From Straminergon stramineum (taxonomy: Eukaryota; Streptophyta; Bryopsida; Hypnales; Calliergonaceae), in assembly GCA_963920665.1 (NCBI GenBank), contig OY987269.1, positions 2,792,501-2,856,500 on the forward strand: a DNA stretch of 64,000 bases. The letters run 5' to 3'. Positions within the stretch are counted from its first letter, which is position 1. Each line of letters begins with the position of its first letter. Below, in pieces: positions 1-10,800 of the stretch. The notes under the pieces were generated by a model. It was not told the DNA's origin, did not search any database, and saw only the letters and a program-made list of their open reading frames with translations. A program made the translations under genes and the position numbers.

Positions 1-711
1 CGAGACACAACCACAAGTGTCCCAAGGAGCTATAAAGCTGGTGGTGAAGTCACATCACTATCCATGAGTCACTAGGACTCACCAAGGCTCCAAGAGGGGA
101 GGGAGGAGGGAGACTAACCCCTCCTATAGTACTCTCTGTAGTCTTCGGTAGCCCCCCCCCCCCTTGTGGGTCAAAGGGACTTCCCAAATCCCCTTGGGTT
201 TTGGAAGACCACCCATTTCCAACCGAAATCCCCAAGTTCCTACTCCGTTTGGACTCCCGAACTTCCAAACGGCCTAACTTTGTCATTAGGTCTTCAAATC
301 CCACATGCGAGCTCATTTCGGATATCTATGCGACGAGTAGATGTCTATGGACTGCTCACTTGTCCCATTTGGACAAGTTCTCACAAAGTTATGGCCCTCC
401 AAAGATTCGGATTCAAGGGGAGTGGTGTCACGCTTACACCACGGCCCTTCTCTTGGCCATAACTTTTGGCTCATGTCTTAGAACCTCGTAATTCTTGGCA
501 TTCTAGGTTCCTTGTCTTTGTATCTTTCTAATGATATGCTACATGCCATTCTTGATTGAGTGATTCCTTAAGAACCCCTCACACCTAGCCTTTGAGTGTC
601 CCGGTGCCACTAGGACACTCCCAACTTTGAATGGCCATAACTTCTAGCCTACTAGTCTAAATCACGCGTTCTTTAGACGGTTAGGGCCACTTCATACTAC
701 GGCACAAGGTC

Positions 712-850
712 GAGAGTCCGTTGATTTCAGCCAATAAGATTGCAGAAATCCAAGATCTGCCTACATAGCAACCAAATGCCTACATGGCGACGGACTCTCG
801 ATTAGAGTTTGGGTCTCCATTTCTGGCCGACCCAAACTTTAATCAAGAGT
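712..850. repeat. Nested short inverted repeats inside the LTR-like region
   Basis: CGAGAGTCCGT near 713 recurs inverted near 790, and GACTCTCGATTAGAGTTTGGGTC (split by a few mismatches) near 794-816 recurs inverted at about 828-850. The arms can form two competing hairpins. They may be structure within the LTR transcript or the scar of a small nested element. No coding function is visible. Confidence 0.4.
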
Positions 851-932
851 CTGTCAAGTTTTTTTCAGAATTTGACAAAATCTCAGCCATTAGATCGGAT
901 TGTTTTTGTAGAAATAGGTAGGATGCCCTCCC

Positions 933-959
933 TTGTTTATTTGTTTATTTGTTTATTTG
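933..959. repeat. TTTG/TTTA simple repeat
   Basis: About three to four units of an 8-base GTTTATTT motif run in tandem here, within the LTR-like segment. It is an ordinary simple repeat with no sign of function. Confidence 0.7.
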
Positions 960-1265
960 CATCCCCATTGGGGTTTGAACCCTAGTCTCCACCATTACAA
1001 TGGGGAGTCTTTGCATTCTATGAACCTACTTCCCTTCAATGTTTAATGCCACCTTTTTCTTCCATTTATATCCTTCATATTCCTTGTTCAATGATGAGAG
1101 CATGTGCTGTAATTATTTTTCCAAGGCCATTTTTGACTCCTTTTTCATGTTTTTTAACCTTTTGCTTGAAAAAATTGCCACATGAGTGACAATTTATTGA
1201 AAATTTCAGAAATTGGATGGATTAGAAGTCGAAAAAATGGAGACTTTGGGCTTGGACTTTGGAGG

Positions 1266-1399
1266 CTTCACACTATGGCCGGCCGAAGGCTCAAATTCCT
1301 AGTTTTTTTGGCCTATTTATTGCTCATTTCCTTGGACTCTCACCAAAGTTTGGCCACTCAATTCCACGGCCTCTCAACTTGGACGGCCATAGTGTGAAG
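1266..1399. mobile_element. Small inverted-repeat element (MITE candidate)
   Basis: CTTCACACTATGGCCGGCC at 1266-1284 returns inverted at 1381-1399 with one mismatch in 19. Both outer flanks read AGG, which could be a 3-bp target duplication. The element would be 134 bp, non-coding and nested in the LTR-like segment. The short flank match could be chance, so the call is tentative. Confidence 0.4.
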
Positions 1400-1608
1400 A
1401 GGCCCTTAGAAGCGTATTCTCAAGAGCTTTCCAAGAATGTATGACATGCTACTATGCCCTTTGTAACCAAGGCGCTATTGCGTCCTGTTTGCTCGGGAGT
1501 CTCTCATTTCTCCCTTCTTAGCCTATTGCAAAGCTTGGGAAGTCACTCCCAAGGTCCTCCTTGCTCACTAAGGCACTTCGGGCACCCCAAGGAGATAGGG
1601 GCGTGACA

Positions 1609-4600
1609 ATTGAAGATATTGAACAAAGAGCATATAAAAAAAGCCCTGAAATATTTTGGAACATTCAAAATACATTGTTCAGCCTTGGAAATTACCTGAT
1701 CAAGGTTGAACTAGAAATTAAATTGTAGAATTTTAACAAAACCTCCTTGCTAGAAGGAAGATAGTGAGGAGTGATTGAGGAAAGGAAGATTGGCATGGAA
1801 TGGGGCTCAAAGATGGCAAGAACACCGTAGGTTGCAATGGACAAATTAGTTGCAATAGATATGACACATTCCATCTTGAAGACCATCCTCAATTGTAATG
1901 GTATTATATTAGCCTTCCAAATGTGTTTCTAACTTTTGAATGGTATGTAATTAGAGCTCAAAATTTGTATCATCGGAATAGTAGAATAGCTTGTCCAAAA
2001 TAACTTGTTTTTAATAAGAAAAAAAAAAAGATGTTTTGTGACAAAATGACTTTGTGACTAGTTGCAAAAGACTAAATTTCTACTAGTGGTAGGGGGAGCT
2101 TCAATTCAACGAGTTCATGGAAGTCTATGTTGCAATAGATTAGGGATTTAACAAACTCATTGAACTTTCTTCTTCTCTTATTCAAAATGGTGAGTACAAA
2201 AGTTCAACAAGTTCGTTGACCCCTAATGCTGATAACTCCCCCTAGAAGAATGCCTTCGCAATTTTGCTCATTGTGAACATAAGTTGCACCATATTTGCCA
2301 CTCTCTAAGATTTGGATTCTAACGGACATTCCACTAATATACTACTTGTTTGCAATATAGACATATAGTGTTAAAAAAGTAACAAAGTCCTTAATGAATG
2401 GTTTTGAAACTTGATTGATTGATGCACCTATATTACACTTTAAAGATTTTTCAAGTCTTGACTTTGAAAAATCATAGAAAGTATAAAAATTCTCCAAAAT
2501 TTATGTATATATTTTTGGTTTTTATTTTTCTATGAGTAAAAAGTAACCTCCAATTGTAATCTTAATTTTCTTTATTAAATTTATGGTTTTTATTTGTCCA
2601 CAAGTTAAAAATAAACACAATTGTAATCTTCACCCTATCTATGCACATCCATTCAAATGAACAATTCCGGAGGATTTTACCCTAATATCTTTTTTTTTAA
2701 TGAATTTGGAAGAGCAATAAAATTCTGAAGAGGAACAATTATACATCTTCTTCATCCTTGAAGGATGGATCCTACATCCATGTAGTCATGTTCAATATCC
2801 TATGCTTCGTATGCTAAATTTTGTCATTACTGGTTACAAAAAATTGTTTTGTTTTGTTTTTCAAAGAGATAACCACATGTCTTCTTTGAGTTATAAATGT
2901 TTTGATTTTTGTGAAGGTTTATTGTAATTATTATGGAAAAAAAATGAAAAGAATTCGTCCAAAATACAAATTGTACTTTCAAAAATCTGAAAATATTACC
3001 TTGACTATATATTATAGTAGATAACATCATAGTGTAAACTAAATTCTGTGCCATTCAATAATTAAGAAATGGATGGACCATAGTTATAGGCCCTAAGATC
3101 AAATTGCAACTAAAATATTGAAATTTTAGAATTTTTCCAATAATCTACTGAACAATATCTAATACTCATTTCTACTACTAGAAAACATATTTCATTTCAC
3201 TAATTGAGTCTAAACCAATTTAGATGAAAATGGACATTATTTCTAAACTAGTATTAGACATTTAAGGCTATAAGTTATGTAAACCTAATTTTGATCCAAT
3301 AACTAAAACCGACCCATCTAATTTCTTGCCTACAATGTACAACCTCCAAATATGAGAGCCAAGAGGTTATCACTAATACAATTTGTTGTAGCTTCCTTAG
3401 GTGTTTATTTGCCTAATAATTAATTAAAGTACATAAAATAGTTAGGTAGCCCAAAAAATAACCTATTCAAATTGACCTATTTTTAAAATATAATTAAAAT
3501 AAGTTAGGCATTCATCTAAAGTTGTTATTACAATTTTTGGATAATTGTTGCTACTTTCATCTAAGGCCTCTACATTTATCCTAAATCCATGTCTTGACTC
3601 TAAACCTTAAACTCTCTACTTTGTATCTTAGGGTTTGTTGTGTGTGAGATATATTTTATTTGTAAGAGATTGTGCTTTATATTAGAACAGTCCAAATGAC
3701 AAAGCAAAAAACTTTGCGATGTATGTTTACTATCATTAAAAAACTAAGAAAAGATGCAAGATTGTATGGAGCATGGAGTTTGCAGCATTGGACAAAAAAA
3801 TTGGAGGTAGAGAAGGCTATGGAGAAGGAGGTTGTAGAACACCCTATTGGCATAACTCAATTTTTGACCAAACAAAGTATTGGAGTTGGACAATGAGATG
3901 AAATTTAGCAATGGAGTGAGTTTTATAAAGAGTAACGTCAACGAGTTTGTCTGACGAAATCCTGAAAACCACAACTATCTTCCAACTCTAAAGCCCACTT
4001 ATTTTGAAGTATTTCTCTATAGAACTCCACTCCAATACAATTTTTCTCCTAAATATTAAGCTCAAGAGTCATTAAGGTAGTGTGCTCATAAACCGTCTTT
4101 GTAAGGGTTGTTGGGCCTTTATGATGGTTTTTAGATGTCCAAAAATATTTTCTCCTTATTTTTCACTTGAAGAAAAATTGATGCGGAATCTAACACAAGT
4201 GGTGTAAGGTACTTTTTTAACTTTAAACTTTACTTTTCCACAAAGCACCTTTAATATAGGGGTTCATCCAAGGATAAGCCAACGTAGTCTATTGTATGTG
4301 TCTAATGTCACTTTTTCAAGTAGATGTAAGTAATTTGTGAACTAATCTCAAACAACATACCTAGAAATATCTTTCTATTCTTTTCTTTCTCCAACCCTTT
4401 TCCCCAAGTTCTCTCAATTTAGTTGACAATCCATTACTTATGTATGCAAATACAATGGTATGATTGTCATAGTCCTATATAGTGCTCTAAGGGAATGTCA
4501 ACAATTCTGGGCAACAAGTCAAGTTGGTCAACGAGCCTTATATTTATGCATGCTCTATGACCTAATCATATATACAAGAAAATACTTTTAAAGTAGTACA

Positions 4601-4900
4601 AATAATTTGTTAATTAAACCTTTTTATGTTTGGGTCAACAAGTCCAATAATTGCTCTCCATGAGCTTTTCGAACCTAAATGCAAGTTGCCTAAACGTTGC
4701 AATCACAGTAGTCAACAAGTCTAGTAAGCAGAAGTATGAAATGTTTAGGATTAGTACTAGATTCTTGGTCCTTAAGCTTTTTCCTTTTTTAGGTTTTTAG
4801 ACAACAAGTCTTATGACAACGATTCCAAAACCACAAGGTAAGTTGTTCCTAGAACATACAAAATACGTATTTAAGTACCAGTACTCAAATTCCATATAAA
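1609..4900. other. AT-rich intergenic DNA without recognisable genes
   Basis: The sequence is AT-rich with many stops in all frames. The only open frames are below about 80 codons and carry no recognisable domain. It probably consists of decayed repeats. A possible CACTA-like right terminus (TACTAGTG) is at 2081-2088, but no left partner was found. Confidence 0.6.
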
Positions 4901-6120
4901 TTTCAAGTTCAAAATTCCAATTTTAACACTATAAGATGCATTTTATAGACTACAAGACCCATGGCCGCTCGTCGGACCCTATGGCCGTGCGACCTCCACA
5001 CTGCCAAAATCCCTAATCACAAACTACAACTTTGATGTCTAATAACTTCTGCAATTTGTGTCCGATTTGAGAAATTTCAGTGCTCATTTCGACTGATTTC
5101 TCTTCCTCTTTCTAATGGTATAAGACACGCATCCTATCTCCTTGTCAATCAAAAGTTATTGCAATTCAAAGTTCACGGTTTCCACCAACCTGCGATTGTA
5201 GCATCCTTTGTTTGGAGTTTTGATCACAAATTTCGCATCGAATTCGACCCAATTCAGTCTTGTATAAACATTATAATCACTCAATCTAACAAACGTAAAC
5301 AAATTGCGAAATTTTGATATGCCAATAGATTCCAAAATTGATCAAGTAACCAGCAACACACCATGACTCCTGAGTAGACGACCGCAATTTGTTTTTGAAT
5401 CCTAATTTCAAAAATTTGTACAAACTACCTCCGATTTGTGATTTGATTTATCAATATGATGATGGAGAACTTTGATTGCTCACAAATTTGACAATCTTGG
5501 CTCACTCTGGTGTCAATTTCAAGTTGCTTTGTAGCCCACCAATTCCTAGTTCAATTTCCAACTTCAATTCTCAATCGCGAAAGTCTTCACAATTGGTTGC
5601 AATTTCTTGACACACTTGATCAATTTAGTGTTATAATCCATCCCAATCTCCCAAAGTTTACAAATTTTGCATCTCCGCATCTTCTCACGCTTGACTCAAC
5701 CTCTCTGCGCCTGTGCTGCCAAAAATGTAGACTCTCCCTTCTACAGATTTCCGATTGATCAGTCTGCGCTTCTTGGTAATCCGATCAACACAACGCCAAA
5801 CTTAGAATTTTTGAAATAGGGAATCATCTCTGAAATTTGAGTTTAAAGTTTGGCCATCTCACAAAACCCGAATCACAAAAAAACACAATCATAAAATTAC
5901 AAAATTGAACACACATACACAAATCATAGGCACAGATTTGCAGAAAGAAGAATTTCAAATTATGATTTTGCGAAAATACTACACATGAGTGATTCTACCC
6001 GAAAACATTGAATTCAAATTTCAGTTTTAAAGCCAGGACGATGGTGCTTGTGCCCCATTCATCCAACTTCAGTTTTTCATCCAAATTTGTGTCCCATTCA
6101 TCCACACTATTCTATTCACA
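4901..6120. other. Less AT-rich, repeat-like non-coding segment
   Basis: From about 4960 the composition changes to C-richer sequence (for example GACCCTATGGCCGTGCGACC), resembling retrotransposon LTR or leader DNA. No matching LTR ends were found. An 82-codon open frame at 5510-5758 has no recognisable features and is probably chance. Confidence 0.35.
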
Positions 6121-7408
6121 CTATAAAAATTTTTAAACTATTTTTATTTTTATTTTACTTTTTTGCTACTTTTTACTTTAAAGTATTTTGGCATGTCTTT
6201 TCTTCTAATTTTTCTATTTTTATGCTACTTTTTTATATAATTTTACTAAAAATTTGAAAAATAAACCTAAATCTAATATTTCTACACCACAAGTGGTTTC
6301 ATATTTTTTGGAGCATTGATAAATTACTTATGAATTTCCAAAGAATTATGTGATAGATAGGTACCTATTTTTGATCAGAGGCCTTGCAAAACCCCCCCAC
6401 ACAATCTGAAAAAAGATATGGCTTGACCAAAAACAAGCACTACGGCATTCAAAATGTAATACACAAGGTTCTTGAATGCGACCATTACTAAACTTAAAGA
6501 AACCCAAAATTCTTTTAACATATGTAAGAAGGCAATTGGGCAACCAATTTTCATTTAGAAAAATTAAGTGGACACACCTTGGCTTTGAAATGGACCTTCT
6601 CTGGCTCTTATTCCATCCATTGATAAAATATGAATCAATACCTAATAGATCTTAATTATGCTCTCACATTGTTGGCAGTCCATTTTAGAACCACTGACTG
6701 TCCATTTCAAAGGTACCTACTAGTTTGTTTGAAGAAAATGGTCACATTAACATCATCCTACTAATAGCTACAAAACATTTTGACTAGCCTTTGCTTCTCA
6801 ACATTGATTGGAATGCCAAAGACAAACCACAATATTCACAATAGTGAGCTCACAATTATATTGCTTTCAAGAGGTGCACATTTTACATTGAATCTGCGTA
6901 TACAAAACAAATTGAAGTAAAAGATCCACTTTGCACCATGAAAATCAGCCAATAGTGAGAAAGAATTAATGGCAATTATTTAACACTTGAGCATCTATAT
7001 CCTTTCTTGAATTTTTGCATACTTTTGCTTCTATCTTCATAAATATAAATTACTTACCTCAATTTCATCAAATTCATTGTCTAGAATGTTTTAAAAAAAA
7101 AGTCAAGCATTGGTTTGGGTTTGGGTGATTGGAAAATTCTGAGGTCAAAAAAGTTCATAGAACTTCTCTATTCATTGTCTAGATTTTGGATGTCAGAAAA
7201 GGGGTTAATGAAAACAACCGAGGAAACACATATTGATGGCAAGAAAATGTGGACAAAAATTCATATGAAGCTATCTTCCAAGGTCCCTTCCGGATACGGC
7301 TTTGCTTTCAAGCATTCACCAAGATAAAGTTGCAAATCTAGACATAAATTAAGCGCATTGTAAACAAAATTTGTCATTCACTACATAATTTTGTTTCGCA
7401 GTGAGTGT
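6121..7408. other. AT-rich intergenic DNA, nothing recognised
   Basis: Short open frames (at most 70 codons) have no domain or signal. I see no RNA gene or clear element boundary in this stretch. Confidence 0.5.
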
Positions 7409-7562
7409 CACAGGGAGATTGAGAGGGTATTACCCCTAGGGTATACTTTCAATATGTGACTATATTCCCTCTTTGACTTTTTGAAAACACAGAGTCAAAA
7501 GGAGGATATAGTTACATGTCAAAAGTATATCCCAGGGGTAACGCCCTCCTGATCACCTTGTG
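7409..7562. mobile_element. 154-bp palindromic MITE-like hairpin
   Basis: Two 70-bp arms, 7409-7478 and 7493-7562, are inverted copies with scattered mismatches around a 14-base loop. The outer ends read CACAGGGAGAT on one side and CACAAGGTGAT on the other strand. The CAGGG-like terminus recalls hAT elements, but I found no convincing 8-bp target duplication, so the superfamily is undecided. Its RNA would fold into a long hairpin. Confidence 0.7.
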
Positions 7563-8400
7563 GCATATGACTGACATATTGCTCACTTGAGTAAGCAGAA
7601 GATTGAGACCCAAGACTTCTAGCTCCACATTCTAAGAGTGCGGATTGGAATATTGCATCTGTAAACATCTCAAGTGAGATATATATTACTTCCTTTGTCC
7701 CAAAATAAATCTAGGGTTTTCTAGAAATGGCTAGATTAATGTGTGAGTTGCTCCTATTTTCAAGGGATTGCATAGTTATTGTAGCTTCTAATAAACCCTA
7801 CTAGGAGTCAAAGAGTGGAAGTAAATAATGGAACAATGCATATTGAAAACAAGCATTGGATGCGACAAATTTTTCCCCTTTTTGAAATTGCTCCAGTGAT
7901 ATTAATTTTGATCATTTTTCAAGAAAAGTTGGTGCAGTGACATCTATTGATGTTTTCTATATTCAATTCTGACAATGTCTTACGATTCAACTCTAGAAAA
8001 TTTTCAACAAGAGATTTGTTAGTAGTGGTTTTTGTACAGTTGTGGGTTGCATTCTGTGCCTTTAGTTGGTTAGAGGTTGCCCTGACCAACTTCACTAGGC
8101 TTTGTTAGGATTGAATTGCTACATAATGTTATTTGCAAATCCTTTAATTTGCTTCAAGGTGTGCCATCTAGCTTCAGTTGTTGTTCAAGTTGTGGAGGGC
8201 CAATTTCTTGCACTAAACAGAATTTAATTTGAGACAAGTATATTTGGAAACCTGGGATTTATTACGGGACACAAGGAGTACAAAATTAGCCACATTTGGT
8301 TTCATAAAAAGTTGAATAAAATGTCAGGTCTGGTGTTCTGTCAAGGCAACCTTGTCACTATCTCAAGGCTAGTCAGAAGAGGATTATAATCAAAAATCCT
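7563..8400. other. Intergenic DNA, nothing recognised
   Basis: The composition is mixed and leans AT-rich. No open frame of note, RNA gene or repeat border was recognised. Confidence 0.45.
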
Positions 8401-9338
8401 TCCCCTCATACCACGCCCTTAAGATCCACCCAAAACTACAGATCTTGACGTTCTTGAGTAGAGCAACTAGGCATTACGTCTAGTGATGCCCTTGAGTCTC
8501 CAGCTCTCAAAGCATTATATTAGTACCGAGGTTCAGGTCCAAAAGACCGGCAAGGCTTCGGAATGTACACTCAGATGCAATACAACAATTTTTCTGAAAT
8601 CAAAGTAACAATAATAATCACGAGTAGCATTCATTGTACGAGAAAACGCCATGATTCTCATTACCTTTCCATTGTTCATACAAGGCATTAAATTACCGAC
8701 ATCCTGTTTCCTGGATAGCAAGGATGAGGACAAGATCGAAGAAGCTACACATTCTCGATCCGTGGCGGCTACTCCTCCCAATCCCAACACTCACCGATAG
8801 AGTAACTTTGTGGACACGATTGAAGTGGTGATCGATTTTCATGTTATAAGGTGATTAACAAGCTGACTAACTACTCTCACTCCGAATTAAAGCAAAGCAA
8901 CAATCAATTCTAGACAGTGCCATTCCTCAAATAGGGGGCAGTGGATAATGTTCGGTGAACACTTTACTGACCACCCCAAATTGCTATGTCGACATCTCAT
9001 TCCATAATTCAGAAAGGAACGTACTAATGAAAGATCCACCAAATGGTTTACAATAATCGACCATTAATGCACACACTCAGTAAAACCTGCTGTAGCTAGA
9101 ATGTCAAACTTAGCTCTCGCTACTCGATATTGCAATTCCTGGGCCTTGGAGACATGACCTGCAAACTCTGTGCCTTCAATGTAACCTTATTGTGAAAAGC
9201 TAGAAAGGAGTGAAAATAACCCAATCTTCAACACCGCATACGTGAAAGCATGATGGCGACTGGAGCAAATTGGGAGACTGGAGGAGTGGGGGTGAAACCT
9301 TAGGATTATCAGTGACCGTCATAGATGGGAATACTCAT
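8401..9338. other. GC-richer island upstream of tRNA-Arg, no gene recognised
   Basis: Composition is closer to the gene islands than to the deserts. An open frame of 85 codons on the minus strand (8790-8533) shows no known domain, signal or homology to the microprotein family. It could be an exon of an unrecognised gene or unique non-coding DNA. Confidence 0.3.
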
Positions 9339-9411
9339 GGTCGCGTGGCCTAATGGATAAGGCGCTCGCCTCCGGAGCGGGAGATTGTGGGTTCGAGTCC
9401 CACCGTGATCG
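9339..9411 (+). tRNA. trnR-CCG: tRNA-Arg (anticodon CCG)
   Basis: A complete 73-base cloverleaf can be drawn. The acceptor arms GGTCGCG and CGTGATC pair over seven positions with two G-T pairs, and the discriminator base is G. The anticodon stem CTCGC/GCGGG encloses loop CTCCGGA with CCG at 9372-9374. The T arm is GTGGG-TTCGAGT-CCCAC. Internal Pol III promoter boxes are visible: the A box around 9346-9356 (TGGCCTAATGG) and the B box at 9390-9400 (GGTTCGAGTCC). There is no intron, and CCA is not encoded, as expected for a nuclear gene. It would decode CGG arginine codons. T-runs at 9434-9438 and 9440-9444 can stop Pol III. Confidence 0.96.
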
Positions 9412-9433
9412 CATCATGAACCATATCCACTTA

Positions 9434-9444
9434 TTTTTATTTTT
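9434..9444 (+). terminator. Pol III T-run terminator after tRNA-Arg
   Basis: Two runs of five T, separated by a single A, begin 23 bases past the tRNA 3' end. A run of four or more T on the non-template strand is the known Pol III stop signal. Confidence 0.7.
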
Positions 9445-10500
9445 CCCGGTTGTGAATTGCCTCAAATTTCGTGATCGAATGTATAATCATCGAAAGATCA
9501 CTTCTCGTCACCATTCGGGTGGTGACAGCAAAGTTCCTTCATCTAATTGGCCAGATTGGGATTCACTTTGTGTAGTGCAATGTCGCTTGTCTTCAGGGAT
9601 TTCGCGGAAAAAAGAGTTGGAATCCCTGACAACGAGCGGCATGCCTGGCAACCAAAAATGTGTAATCAGACAAGGAAACCCTATTTATGACGCAGAATTG
9701 GCCTAGAAAATGAATGGATCATTTCCACCAGTGGTTTTTACATGTTTGAGTTGGCTCATGAAACCTCTTATAATTGGGCCTCGAGAGAATGGCAATCCAC
9801 ACCCAATGGGATTGGAATCATTGTCCAAAGTGTTGACTCAGAATAAAAATCAACCGATGGCAAACAACTAAGCAGGAAAACACATCCTAGTAACCATTGA
9901 TGTGCCCAAAGCCCTTGGGTCATTGCATCCCTCACAAGATGAACAAAGTCTTAAATTTACGCCAAAAACCTTACTCTGACTCTGACTCTCTCTTCAATTA
10001 CTCATCAATAACCTTCCAACATGGAGCCACTCAAAAGAGATGCTTTCCCCAGTACACATTGGCATAATTTCCTCTTGAAGGAAAGCTCCGAATTGCTCTC
10101 ATTGCCGAGACAACACAAGCTCCATGAACTGGCAATTTGCAACGAGGGCTGGAGTGGCAGTTCACCGTCAGGGAGACCGTCAATGATAAAAAGCACCAAG
10201 TAGAGCTTTATTGAATTGAATTGAATTGAATTCATAGGCAATGTTCGCAATCTTGACAAAGAGCCATTCATGACGTCGGCAATCATGACGTCGGCTTGGC
10301 CAGTGATGGCATCATCTTTCCTGGTCAGAGGTTCATCCGGTCCAACCCACTGGACCCAACAGGGCAGCTAAGGTTCCGATTTGAAATGATGCAGAATGCA
10401 AGTGGACAAATGATTTCGTACTCATATACATGATCTGCGGAAGAATGAATAACTGAGTTCACTGGCAGACCTGCAACTGCTGCCACGGCCATTACGGTAG
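9445..10500. other. Island downstream of tRNA-Arg; only unsupported short ORFs
   Basis: The region is moderately GC-rich and not obviously repetitive. A 60-codon ATG frame on the plus strand at 10021-10203 overlaps a 93-codon frame on the minus strand at 10286-10005. Neither has a recognisable motif, so neither is called as a gene. A (TTGAA)4 simple repeat sits at 10211-10230. Confidence 0.35.
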
Positions 10501-10504
10501 TCTG

Positions 10505-10800
10505 ATCTTGAAGCGCCTTTTAAAGAGCTGCTTGATTGTCTTTGCCTTTGGGGGGAAGCTAAACTCCTTGAAAATTATTTCAGTACATTTTTGCAGGAAG
10601 AAAATTGGAATTGGCATCCGACCCAAGTCGATTCATATGTTTTGGACCTTCAGGGAATTAGTTACGAATTTTTGAAGTTGAAACGTAGTAGACACTAACT
10701 GAAAAACGACCACCTCCCGAATTGTATTCTGTAGTTACATTTAAGAAAGCAAAATGTACCTCTCTATTAGTATTAGTGATCGCTTTTAGAGCACTCTATA
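10505..10800 (+). repeat. Dispersed repeat, copy without MITE insertion (partner at 49810-50185)
   Basis: It aligns along its length with 49810-50185. Shared blocks include GGAAGCTAAACTCCTTGAAA near 10555 and near 49863, a TTTTTGAAGTTGAAA block, and GCTTTTAGAGCAC near the end. The partner carries an 81-bp insertion where this copy has a single TA at 10757-10758, so this copy is the empty target site. It is non-coding and the element type is unknown. Confidence 0.75.

Larger units (their letters stand above)
1..1608. mobile_element. Right part of an LTR of a probable Ty3/gypsy-like retrotransposon (left end outside window)
   Basis: The stretch ends in GGGGCGTGACA at 1598-1608. That is the complement of the TGTCACGCCCC type of start common on plant gypsy LTRs, so 1608 reads as an LTR right border. 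No tRNA primer-binding site follows, which fits a 3' or solo LTR rather than a 5' LTR. A purine-rich tract lies at 92-114 and a run of C at about 150-163. No gag-pol protein is visible and the short ORFs here look like chance. The left border is not in the window, so length and target duplication cannot be judged. The element class is inferred from termini and style of sequence only. Confidence 0.45.

Noticed and set aside
965..995. tRNA-like T arm (GGGTTCAAACCCC on the minus strand)
   Set aside because: No acceptor, D or anticodon arms can be formed around it; it is a short hairpin in LTR-like DNA.
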